Assembly: GCF_900497805.2 (NCBI RefSeq)
Contig: NW_020954562.1
Location: 24,147,722-24,211,721 of the forward strand
DNA from: Vombatus ursinus
Lineage: Eukaryota > Chordata > Mammalia > Diprotodontia > Vombatidae
Direction: 5' to 3'
Length of the DNA stretch: 64,000 bases
Part shown: positions 21,693 through 31,999 of the stretch, piece by piece
How the letters are laid out: every line of letters starts with the position of its first letter
How positions within the stretch are numbered: the first letter of the stretch is position 1
Made by a program: the position numbers and the translations under genes
Notes under the pieces: model-generated
The model's input: the letters and a program-made list of their open reading frames with translations, nothing else
Told to the model about the DNA's origin: nothing
Databases searched by the model: none

Positions 21693-23258
21693 TATCCATG
21701 TTATTGATCAACAAATATAAAGCAGGACACAGAAAAGCATAGATCACTGGAACACTATCACCTCCTTCCAATAACAACCTTTTAACCTCCTTGTTTGCAG
21801 ACTCAGTTTTCTACAGATTTCATTCTACGTGTCTGTGTCTGTGTCTCTCTGTCTCTCTCTCTGTCAGAAACTAAGGTGTTCTCATTATCTTCCTACTTAT
21901 GTTGCATAGAACCTCCTTAGTAACTACATTTGTGCATTTTCTTTGGAGAGGAAACAAATAAAATTATTCTTAAGCAGCTCTTTCTTATTTCCATTGTTGG
22001 TTACCATCACCCTATTTGCAATCAAGTAAGAATCCTATCTCTCTTGTTTCTCCTCTTTTCTATTAAAAAAAAATTCCTTTTTCTGATCCTTAGTTTATTT
22101 TTCCCCCACTTATTAGAAACTTAAGATTGTTTTTCTTTAAGCAAATTACTATCTACTATAGCATTCACATATAAGTAGGATTTCACTCTTTTGAGTTAGT
22201 GATTTAATGCCATCTGTTCATCACTTGCTCTCACTTAATTCAGTTTTAATATCTTAGTTAAGAGCTGACCTTCCCATTAGTCTTTCTCTTAAAGAACCTT
22301 TGTCTTCTTTCAAGTAATATGAGCAGTTGGAGACAGGGAGAAGAGGAAGGTACAGACCATCTTGTCACAAAATTCTCTTTAAACTTGAGAGAGAAATTAG
22401 TGTACTCAATAAAATATCATAGATTCTGATCATGCCTAAATTTTGATAAAGTTTTACTGTGTTAAAATGGGAAAGGATTACATTATATGTTTTTTTCAAG
22501 CCACATGTTTTCAGAAAGCTTAAAGTTAGCAGTGCCTAGGACTTGTCATTGCAGTCCTTGAAGGGTTAATGAAAATGCTTAGCTGAGAAAACATGACATA
22601 CAGGATTTGTTATGAAAGGTGACTTGAATGAGAACACATTTGAAATTAGAGTTTATTTAGAATGCAAGGTGCCCTAAGGCTCAATTTTGTAGACAAATAA
22701 CCAACTTTGACCATATTTGATATATTTTAAATCTGCTGTGGTAGGCTAAAGAGAGTTATTAAGAGATGTTAATATCTCTGTCTGTAGACTCAGTAGAGAC
22801 ATGAGCGCCTTCCTGGAAGTTGAAGAAAACCTCTAGGACAAAGGGAGATGGTGATACCCTGATCTCATTTTCAGCAGGGAGATGAAAACTGCTTCATAAA
22901 AGTTGCCAGGCAAAGGATGCATTTAGAGGGGGAAATACAGTTAGAGTTAACTCCATAAACACAGATTTCCATCTTACTTGCCCTTCAGAAGCTCCCTAAG
23001 CTCCTAGGAGGAGAAACATTAATATTTGTCAAACACTTAGATGGAGGCTAAAAATATTTCATGTATTCGCTAGAAGGACCAGAGGCATACCTATTGTTTT
23101 TACTAACTAGGGCAACCTTAGGCCTTTGGGAGAAGAAGAATAGTAAAAGGTAAATGAAGAAAGAGATCAAAAGGAACAAAGTGTTGAGTTACAAGAAAGC
23201 CTTTTTCTTCCTGAGAATCCCAAATTGGTTAAGTCAGAAGTGACATTGCACACAATAT
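21693..23258. other. Unrecognised stretch
   Basis: No recognisable gene. A short TC/TG-rich tract lies at about 21825-21870. The rest resembles unique or very old sequence. Confidence 0.4.
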
Positions 23259-23261
23259 CAT

Positions 23262-23475
23262 GATAATAAAAACAAATGACATTTAGTGTTTTTAAGTAGG
23301 AGGATTGCGTGTCATTTGGCATCTACCACAACCCTGTGAAGCAGGAACTACAACTATTAACATTCCCATTTTACATATGGGAGAACTGATACTGAGAGAG
23401 GCAATGTGATATAACTCATGTCACTAACAGAATTCAAACCAATAGATCTTTTCATTGCCAGCCTAGCATTCTCAA
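23262..23475 (-). mobile_element. MIR SINE
   Basis: On the plus strand: 'accacaaccctgtgaagcag', 'attcccattttacatatggg', 'agaattcaaaccaatagatc', a reversed MIR. Confidence 0.75.
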
Positions 23476-23639
23476 CATTCCAGTTTGCTGACCCATGTGT
23501 TTCATATTGTTCATAGCATGTATGCTTGGCACAATCTGTTAAAGTAACCATTGTCGCATCCCAAACCCCCAAATTTAATAGATAGCGAAGTGACAAGGAG
23601 GAAAAAAAAGTTGATTCAGAAGATTTGTGAAGGTTGGAG

Positions 23640-24052
23640 GAACTTTGGCTATTTTAGTGCAATATAGTAGAAAAATCACCAGACATGAGACTCCAAGCTC
23701 AATGAAAACCGATTCTCTCTCACTTCTCCCTCCATATACTCAATTCTTAGTACATGGCTGACTTGCTGATTGACTTACTTGCTGATTGACTTACTTGGTT
23801 GTCAAGAGAAATCTGGGTTTGAATTCTGTCTGACATTTGCTAGTTGTGTAATTACAGGCCAGTCACATCTCTGAGTCTCAATTTCCTCAACTAAAAATGG
23901 ATATAAAAACACCTAGTACTAAATTACAGGGCTGTTGTGAGGATCAAAGGAGATATTTATAAATCACTATATTAATGTTATAGTATGTATCTCAGGTAGT
24001 ATTATTATTTCTAAGGCCCCTCCCAGCTCTAAATTATATTATCAGGGTTTTT
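23640..24052 (+). mobile_element. MIR/THER1 SINE sequence, interrupted
   Basis: A head-like part at 23655-23700, then a clear MIR at 23800-24050 ('ctgggtttgaattctgtctg', 'tgctagttgtgtaattacag', 'gggctgttgtgaggatcaaa'). Probably two overlapping copies. Confidence 0.7.
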
Positions 24053-24298
24053 TCCTGAAACCTTGTTGCTACACAACTGTAAGGAAATCATTTACCTCCT
24101 TGACTCACTTCCATATTTCCTCAACAATGAAATTTTAAACAAACAAAAAAATTTTGTCAATTGCTTTAAATTAATAAATAACTGCCCCCCTACCCCACAA
24201 GGCTTTTTGATACAATAAGTCCCATGTCCATCACTTCTTTCAAGACCTGTCTTAGAACTTCCCTCATAAGAAAACTCATAAAACTTCTGATTTGTAAT

Positions 24299-24313
24299 TC
24301 TTGCACTTATATT
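24299..24313. repeat. Left TSD of the composite L1/HAL1 insertion
   Basis: 'tcttgcacttatatt', repeated exactly at 27434-27448. Confidence 0.88.
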
Positions 24314-24800
24314 TTTAATAGTATTTAATTTTTTCCAATTACACATAAAAATAGTCTTTAATATTCATGTTTTATACAATTTTGAGTTCCAAAATTTTTC
24401 TCCCTTTCTCCCATTCCTCACCCAAGAGAGCAAATAATATGATATAGGTTATGCATGTGCAATCATGTAAACATATTTCCACATTAGTCATGCTGTGAAA
24501 GAAGAAACAGAACAAAATGGAGAAGCCATGAAAAACAACAAAAAAAAAGGGAAAACAGTATGCTTCTATCTGCATTCAGACTCCACATTTCTGGATGTAG
24601 ATTCCATTTTCCATCACTAATCTTTCGAAATTGTCTTAGATCATTGTATTACTGAGAAGAGCTAAGTCATTCATAGTTGATCATCACACATTGTTGCTGT
24701 TGCTGTGTGCAATGTTCTCCTGGCTCTGTTCACTTCATTCAGCATTAGTTCCAGTAAGTCTTTCTAGGTTTTTCTAAAATCTGCCTACTCATCATTTCTT
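24314..24800 (-). mobile_element. L1 LINE 3' end, part of a composite insertion
   Basis: L1 3' UTR and the last ORF2 stretch in minus orientation ('ttgagttccaaaatttttct', 'ccttctagg'-type tail region to 24800). It ends abruptly at a T-rich run (24801-24835), where the HAL1 3' tail begins. Only one TSD pair encloses this piece together with the HAL1. Confidence 0.85.
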
Positions 24801-25541
24801 TTTTTTTAATTTTTTTAATTTTTAACAAGTGTTTTTAAAACTTTGGGTTACAAATTTTCTCCCTCACTCCCTCCCCACCCACCCTCACTGAAAAGGTAAG
24901 CATCTCGATACAGGTTATAGATGTGTAGCCATGCAAAACACTTCCATAGCAGTCCTGTTGTGAAAAACTAAGTATATTTCCCTTCATCCCATCCTATCCC
25001 CCATTTATTCTATTCTCTGTTTTGACCCTGTCCCTCCTCAGAAGTGTTTGCTTCTGATTATCCCCTCCCTCAATCTGCCTTCCCTTCTATCAACCCCCTG
25101 CTCTCTTGTCCCCTTCCCCCCCCACACCTTCCTGCACAGTAAGATAGATTTCCACACCCCATTGTGTATGTTATTCCATCTTTAAGCCAAATCCCATGAG
25201 AATAAGATTCACTCATTCCCTCTCACCTTTCCCCATCTCCCCTCCAATGTAAAAGTCCCTTCTTGTCTGTTTCATGCAAGATATTTTACCTCATTCCACT
25301 TCTCCCTTTCTCCTTCTCCTAGTATAATCCTCTCCCAATCCTTAACTCTATTTTCCAGATATCCCTTCATTCTCAACTCACCCTGTGTCCTCTATCTATC
25401 TATCTATACAAACATATAATTTTTTCCTTCCCACTACCCCAATACTGACAAAGGACTCATGAGTTACAAATATCATCCTTCCCTGCAGGAATGTAAACAG
25501 TTCAACACCCCAATAAGTCTCTAATGATTTCTTTTTCCTGT

Positions 25542-26589
25542 TTACCTCTTCCATGTTTCACTTGAGTCTTGTATTTGAAGGTCAAATTTTCTATTCAGCT
25601 CTGGTCTTTTCCACAGGAATGCTTGAAAGTCCTCTATTTCATTGAATGACCATTTTTTACCCTGAAGGATCACACTCAGTTTTGCTGGATAGGTGATTCT
25701 AGGTTGTATTCCTAATTCCTTTACTCTCCGGAATATCATACTCCATGCCCTGTGGTCCCTTAATGTAGAAGCTGCTAAATCTTGTGTTATCCTGATTGTG
25801 TTTCCACAAAACTTGAATTGTTTTCTTCTGGTTGCTTGCAATATCTTCTCCTTGACCTGGGAATTCTGGAATTTGGCTACAACATTCCTAGGAGTTTTCC
25901 TTTGGGGATCTCTTTCAAGAGGTGATTGATGGATTCTTTCCATTTCTATTTTGCCCTCTGGTTCTAAAATATCAGGGCAGTTTTCCTTGATAATTTCTTG
26001 AAAAATGATGTCTAGGCTCTTTTTTTGATCATGACTTTCAGATAGTCCAATAATTTTTAAGTTCTCTCTCCTGGATCTATTTTCCAGGTCAGTTGTTTTT
26101 CCAATGAGATATTTCAGATTCTCTTTTATTTTTTCATTCCTTTTGATTAGTGTTACAGTGACTTGATTTCTCGAATTGTCCCTCTCTTCCAATTTCTTCA
26201 TTCTCATTTTTAAGGAAGTATTTTCTTCAGTAAGCTTTTGGACTTCCTTTTCCATCTGGCTAAGTTTGCTTTTAAGGGCATTCTTCTCCTCATTGGCTTT
26301 TTGGACCTCTTTTGCCATTTGGGTTAGGCTATTTTTTTAAGGTGTTATTTTCCTCAGTATTTTTTTAGGCCTCCTTTAACATCACTCTCAGTTTTTCCCC
26401 TGCTTCTCTTACTTGCTTCTCAAAGTCCTTTTTGAGCTCTTCTATGGCCTGGGACCAAATCATATTTTTCTTGGAGGCTTTGGATGTAAAAGCTTTGGCT
26501 TCGTTGTCTTCTTCTGGTTGTATGTTTTGACCTTCTTTGTCATCAAAGTAAGATAATATAGTCTGACTCTTTTTGCACTACTTGCTCAT
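25542..26589 (-). pseudogene. HAL1 ORF1 (L1 ORF1p-like), inactive
   Basis: The start codon is at 26589-26587. The main open part is 258 codons (26318-25542). It has a coiled coil (KSKLSQMEKEVQKLTEENTSL), then an RNA-recognition-like domain beginning RRENLKIIGLSESHDQ, and a C-terminal domain (ITQDLAASTLRDHRAW, then RPELNRKFDLQIQD). This is the Transposase_22 / L1ORF1p order. ORF1p trimerises and coats its own RNA in cytoplasmic RNPs. The first third contains stops (the fourth codon is TAG; further TAA and TAG codons come before 26318) and a frame change near a T-run at about 26330, so no full-length product can be made. The long surviving frame points to a moderately young copy. Confidence 0.88.
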
Positions 26590-27433
26590 GATCCTGGCCA
26601 ATTACTTGAGTTATAAACTCTTTGTTAAGGTAGGAATCTGTTTCCAATGTGGAGAACGTACTGTCCCAAGCTTCAGGGGTTTTGTGCAGCTGTGTTCAGA
26701 AATACTTCTAGGGACCTATAAATTTTCAGTTCTTCCAAGGTGGTATGATCAAGAGCGAGGTGTTTACTCCTTTCTTGGCCTGTGCTCTGCTCTATGAGCA
26801 CTCTTTCCTATCTTGGAACTGTGAGGAGGGTTTCCTCTCTACAGCCACTACAAGCTCCACCAGACCAGCACTCCTCCTCTCCCTAGGTCCACCACCCAGA
26901 ACTGTGACTGCGATCCAAGCACGGGCAAAGCAAGAGAATCCTGCACCAGCAGAGAGTTTCCTTCAATCCCCTTCTGATCAGCCACTTGATTCCCCCTCTG
27001 TCTGTGGGCCAGGAGCTCAGGAGGGCCGTTACCCTGAGGGCACGCTTGGGGACTTGCAGCTAAGACCTAGCTCCTTCTCTCACCACAGTCACAGACTTTT
27101 CCTACTGACCTTCTAAATTGTCTTTGACGTTCCTGGGTTGAGAAGTCTGGAAACCACCACAGGTCCCCATGATTCAGTCCTCTGAGGCCTGCTCCAGGGT
27201 CGCTGCAGCCTGCGTGCCCACACCAAACTGCGCTCCTCTCCCAGCCTGGCATGATATACCTTTCCAATCAACCATTCAGGCTGTCTTGGACTGGAAATTT
27301 GTTTCACTCTGTCTTTTTGTGGGTTCTGCTGCTTTAGAATTTGTTTAGAGCCATTTTTTATAGGTATTTGGAGGGGTTTGGAGGAGAGCTTAAGCAAGTC
27401 ACTGCTTTTACTCTGCCATCTTGACTCCACCCC
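26590..27433 (-). promoter_or_regulatory. HAL1/L1-type 5' UTR (internal promoter region)
   Basis: A GC-richer 840 bp between the element's 5' end and its ORF1. L1 5' UTRs carry internal Pol II promoters. The frames seen here (26573-27116 plus; 27067-27430 minus) are chance frames in this UTR. Promoter activity is inferred from family membership. Confidence 0.6.
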
Positions 27434-27448
27434 TCTTGCACTTATATT
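27434..27448. repeat. Right TSD of the composite L1/HAL1 insertion
   Basis: 'tcttgcacttatatt', an exact copy of 24299-24313. Confidence 0.88.
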
Positions 27449-27604
27449 AACATTAATGACAATGCCACATTCATTTATGCACTAGTTACAGCTTTGCCAT
27501 TTGGATGAAACTAAACTAAGGTTTCCTAGGCCTTACTAGATATTCTTTAGAAGAAAATAAAAGTCTGTTCAGAGCTATATGCACATCTGCTAAATTGTCG
27601 GCCT

Positions 27605-27790
27605 GATAAATATCCATAGACTCAGAAAGCTACAAAGCACCTTAGAGATCACCTAATCCAACTTCCTCACTTTATAGATGAGGAAATTAAGTCCCATGCC
27701 TTCTGCTAGGTCATTAAGTAATTAATGTCTGAACCTAGTCTGAAAATCAGGTCCTTTGACCTACAGAAGAGTTATCCCACATTGCCTAGG
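27605..27790 (-). mobile_element. THER1 SINE
   Basis: On the plus strand: 'catagactcagaaagctaca', 'agagatcacctaatccaact', 'agatgaggaaattaagtccc'. Confidence 0.8.
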
Positions 27791-28605
27791 AACTATCTGC
27801 TGAGACAAGTACTTACTTTGCTCATTGTTTACAGCATTCATTTGGAATATAATTATTGACATTCCTATGACCACTCTCTTGCCATCATTTAAATTTTTAT
27901 ATGTGTACCTTTCCCCAGACCCACTTTCCATAAAACCTTCCAGGTAGACTACCACTTAAGTGCAGGAATTGTGCACCTTCCCAAACTACTAATAATCTTA
28001 TGCTTCTTCAGTTATTAATACTTAATCTTATGTGAATGGGACCAAGGTGATTATAGAAACTGTTTATCTACAAAAGGGATAACTTACTCATTTTTTTGCT
28101 CTTTTTTCCTTTAGTTCCCACATGACCCTTAGTGGTCAATGAGTATATGGCCCCTTTATTTGACTGCTGTTTGTTTGTTTGTTTCTGTTCATTCTTTTTT
28201 CAGTATTAGATGGATCAGTATCCTAACAGCAAAGTGCCTAAAAGACTGGTACATGAATCAAAGCTTCAGAGGTGTCATCAGGAACTAGGGTCAATAGAAA
28301 AATACAATGGAGGAGGAAGCAGTGGTTTGTAGAATGGTAATTGGCAACCACAGAGGAAAACATTCATTTGGATATGGAAAGACAGGTACTGGAGGATGAT
28401 GGTGTCTTTGGGGATCATGATAAAGAGGAGTATGGACTATGAACTTTAGAAAGGTATGATTAGTATATCAATAGAAAGGTATATTAGTATGATGATTAAT
28501 CATCAGAGCACAACAGAGAGTTATATATGAGGCAAACTCAGAAAGGACTTTACAAAGAGAGAGAAATACTTCCAGGTACTATTATTTGGGAAATACACTC
28601 TTGGA
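27791..28605. other. Unrecognised stretch
   Basis: No repeat or gene recognised, apart from a TTTG run near 28166-28185. Confidence 0.4.
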
Positions 28606-28606
28606 C

Positions 28607-28868
28607 AGGTAGCTAGGTGGTACAGTGAATAGAATTCCAGGCCTGGAATCAGGAAGACTTATCTTCATGAGTTCAAATCCGACCTCAGAACTTAGCTAAG
28701 TGACCCTGGGCAAGTCACTTAATCTCTGCGTGCTTTAGTTCCCTTATCTGCAAAATGAGTTAGAGAAGGAAAAGGCAAACTGCTCCTGTACCTTTGCCAA
28801 GAAAATCCCAAATGGGGTCATGAAGGGTCAGAAATGACTAGAAAATGACTGAACAACACCACCACCTT
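28607..28868 (+). mobile_element. Mar1 SINE, full length
   Basis: tRNA-like head 'caggtagctaggtggtacag', 'gagttcaaatccgacctcag', 'gtgaccctgggcaagtcact', 'tttgccaagaaaatcccaaa', ending 'aaatgactgaacaaca'. Mar1 is a marsupial-lineage SINE, one of the better clues to the organism. Confidence 0.92.
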
Positions 28869-29386
28869 GGGTCACACACATCCCCTGCATTTATACATTA
28901 TTACCATTGTATTTAAGCTCATGCTCTCAAAGGACTTTTTGCAGTCAAGGGGATATTTTACCCCTAGATTCAGGGAAATATTTTGTACCAGCTGTTATAT
29001 CAGCTAAGTAAATATCTTTTTTTTTCCTAAACAATAATTAATTTTGTCTGAGGCACAACTGGTTTGACAGAAGTACTGGAAAACCCCAGTTTCTCAGGGT
29101 CACTCCTAGTACACAGAAGGGAGAATTAGTCAGCCACTCTATGGGGAACCAATCCATAAATATGAGTGAGATTGGAAGTGTCCCTACAGGTGGTGCTCTA
29201 TAGATAAATGCCAGAATACTGTCAATTTGTTTAATTAAATATGACATAAAATAACATACATTTTTCCTATAATAATTTCTTAATTAGAAAATAATCTAGG
29301 AACCAGTCTCCCTTTAATTAAGTTGATTGAGTGTTAAAGAGATAGGAGGAGTTCTAATCTGTTTTACAATTTGAACTGACAAAAAA
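28869..29386. other. Unrecognised stretch
   Basis: No repeat or coding feature recognised. The minus-strand frame at 29038-29247 has no recognised domain. Confidence 0.4.
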
Positions 29387-29397
29387 AGAGAAAGTAG
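29387..29397. repeat. Left TSD of the full-length L1
   Basis: 'agagaaagtag', repeated at 36061-36071 behind the L1 tail. Confidence 0.75.
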
Positions 29398-29677
29398 GCT
29401 TCCTGGAGCCAAGATGGTAGAGTAAAAAGGTAGTTGCTCTCACCCTCCCCTATCAACCTCTGAAAACCCAGAAAATATCAACCCAGAAAAAACCCTGGAA
29501 TAGCTGAACCAGAAGAAAGATGGAGTGCAGCAGTGCAGTAGCCCAGGTAGCTAGAGGGATTAATGGGAAAGGCCCCTCTTACCCTGGGGGAAGGGGAGCA
29601 GTACGGAACCAGGAGTTGCCCAACCAGCTAGTGGAATGACCCATTTCAGCACACCAGGAGGAGATTCTGGTGCCTCG

Positions 29678-30221
29678 GCATTCTACAGCAAATGGGTCTC
29701 CCAGTGCCTCAGCAAAAATAAGGGAAGCAGCACTACAAAGGGCCCCAGGTGGATAAGCACCCTGCAGCATTCGTCTGAAAGGAGCTGAAGAAAGCAACTT
29801 AGAGGTACCAAAAAGTTCCAGCCTTGTTGATTCCAGCCCAACACCAGGTAAGCTGTCAGAACCCTACAGCCTCCAACTGCCAGCCAGGAGGAGATCCCAA
29901 AGTCCAGGTGGTCGAGCAGGCAAATGCCAACAGCTGTACCTATGAGTGCCTCAGCAAGGTGGAAACCAGCTCAGAAAACCACCAGGTGCCTCAGCATTCT
30001 ACAGCAAAGAAGTCTCCCAGTACCTCAACAGAAATAAGGGAGGCAGCACTGCAAGGGGCCCCAGGCAGATAAACACCTGGCAGCACTTATCTAAAAGGAG
30101 CTAAACAAAACTAAAGGAAAGGAAAAGCAAGTAACCTAGATTTACCTGAAAGTCCCAGCCTTGCTGATTCCAGCCCAACACCAGATAAGCTGCCGGAACC
30201 CTACAACCTCCAATTGCCAAC
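29678..30221 (+). repeat. Two-unit tandem block in the L1 5' UTR
   Basis: 29678-29885 recurs at 29993-30221, about 315-335 bp later. 'gcattctacagcaaa' at 29679 pairs with the one at 29994. The pair 'gattccagcccaacaccagg' (29829) and 'gattccagcccaacaccaga' (30166) marks the second half. Tandem 5' UTR units ('monomers') are known to carry promoter activity in mouse L1. A promoter role here is inference. Confidence 0.82.
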
Positions 30222-30351
30222 ATAAGAGGCCCCAGCTCACAAAGCCAGTGACCAAGACCAAGGCTCCAAACACAAGAAGCTTGGGTCAGTGTCCTCTGCT
30301 CCCCAGCAGGATAGCTTAATCTCTGTAAAGGCCAGGGAACAAAGAAACACC

Positions 30352-31385
30352 ATGAGTAAAAAGAAAAATACCATAGATTCTTATTATGAGAAGAGTGAAG
30401 ATCAAGACAGAAATTCTGAAGAGGACAACACTGTCATCAAATCCACATCTGCACCATCAAAAGGAAATATGAACTTGTTTGAAGCCCAAAAAGCTTTCTT
30501 AGAAGAACTTAAGAAGGATTTTAAAAGTCAAATGAGAGAGGTAGAGGAATCCTTTAAAAGTACAATTGACCAATTGGAGAAAAAGTACACTGAAGAAAAC
30601 AAGTCCCTAAAACACACAATTGGCCAATTGGAAAAAAAGTACAATGAAGAAAATAAATCCCTTAAAAATACAATTGACCAATTGGAGAAGAAAGTACAAA
30701 TTCTAACAGAAAAAAACAATATGTTAAAAATTAGAATTGAACAAATGGAAACTAATGACTCTATGAGAGAGCAAGAATCAGTCAAACAGAAACAAAAAAA
30801 TGAAAAAATAGACAAAAATGTAAAATACCTCATGGGTAAAACAGCTGACCAGGAAAATTGATCCAGGAGAGACAATTTAAAATTATAGGCCTACCTGAAA
30901 GTCATGATTAAAAAAAGAGCCTGGACAATATTCTTCAGGAAATCATAAAGGAAAACTGCCCTGAAGTCCTAGAATCTAAAGGTAAAATAATTATAGAAAG
31001 AATCCATCACTCCCCACCTGAAAGAGATCCCAAATTGAAAACGCCAAGGAATATAATAACTAAATTCCAAAATTACCAGATTAAAGAGAAATTTTTGCAA
31101 GTAGCCAGAAAGAAACAATTTAAATATCATGGAACCACAGTCAGGATTACACAGGACCTTGCAGCCTCTACATTAAAAGACCACAGGGCATGGAACATGA
31201 TGTTCCCTAAGGCAAAGGAGCTTGGAATATAACTAAGGATTAACTACCCAGTGAAAATGAGCGTGATTTTTCAGGGAAGGAGATGGATATTCAGCGAAAT
31301 AGGGGACTTCCAAGCATTCCTGATAAAAAGACCAGAGCTCAACAAAAAATTTGATCTTCAAGTACAAGATTCAAGAGAGACATAA
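30352..31385 (+). pseudogene. L1 ORF1, inactive
   Basis: Starts ATGAGTAAAAAG after the 5' UTR. The first 170 codons are open: an acidic N-terminus, then a long coiled coil with a repeated 18-residue unit (ending ENKSLK; 30562-30681). The RNA-recognition domain begins with the RRDNLKIIGLPESHD-type block (about 30868). The C-terminal domain includes TPRNIITKFQNYQIKEK (31042) and ITQDLAASTLKDHRAW (about 31144). The usual length is about 340 codons. In-frame stops (TGA at 30859, TAA at about 30908, TAA at 31230) and a net frame shift make it non-coding. Confidence 0.9.
30562..30681 (+). repeat. 54-bp tandem repeat in the ORF1 coiled coil
   Basis: Units start at 30562, 30616 and 30670 with 'acaattgaccaattgg' or 'acaattggccaattgg'. 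Each full unit encodes an 18-residue block of the type TIDQLEKKYTEENKSLKH. Confidence 0.93.
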
Positions 31386-31999
31386 AAAGGTAAATGGGAC
31401 AGAAAGATATAATATGTTGTTAATAAGGGCAAAATGTTTACATCCCTACAAGGGAAGATGACACTTGCAACTCTTGAGAACTGTATTGTTATTATACCAT
31501 GTTAAAAGAGTATACATAAAGGGGGTGGATATAAGTTGACTTTGATGTAATGATAAAAAAAAATTAATCAAGTGGGTTAAATGGATCCAAGTAAGTGGAT
31601 TAGTCTGAGCTAAGAAAATGTACTGAGAAAGAAGGAGGCAGACAAGGGTAAATTACATTACAGGAAAAGACACAAAAACCTATTAGAGCAGAGGTAAAGA
31701 AGGGAGGTGGATGAGCATTGTTTGAACCTTACTCTCATCAGATTTGGCTCAAGAAGGGAATAACATAATCAGTTAGGTATAGAAATCTAACTTGCACTAT
31801 AGGCAGTAGGAGGCAAAAGGGGAAAGAAAAGGGAGGGGGGATAGAAGGCAGGGAAGAAGCAATAAGGGTAAAGGGGAAAAAAAGGGAAAGGGATAATAGA
31901 AGGGAGGTGGGACCAAAGGAGGCATTGGTCAAAAGCAAAGTACTTGTGGGGGGGGGAGGAGAAAGGAGAAAGAAAAGGATAAACATGGGGGGGAAAAGG

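Larger units (their letters stand above)
24801..27433 (-). mobile_element. HAL1 element (L1 derivative lacking ORF2)
   Basis: On the minus strand: 5' end at 27433 ('gggtggagtcaagatggca'), 5' UTR (27433-26590), ORF1 (26589-25542), then a C/T-rich region (25520-25010) homologous to the L1 inter-ORF spacer, and an L1-like 3' tail (24960-24801). ORF2 is absent: no endonuclease or RT sequence lies between spacer and tail. HAL1 ('half-L1') families are known in mammals and depend on L1 RT in trans. The right TSD starts at 27434. Confidence 0.88.

Noticed and set aside
26573-27430. Frames of up to 123 codons on both strands, considered as genes
   Set aside because: They lie in the 5' UTR of the HAL1; chance frames in GC-richer sequence.
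28607-28868. tRNA gene
   Set aside because: The tRNA-like head belongs to a Mar1 SINE, with its characteristic body and end.
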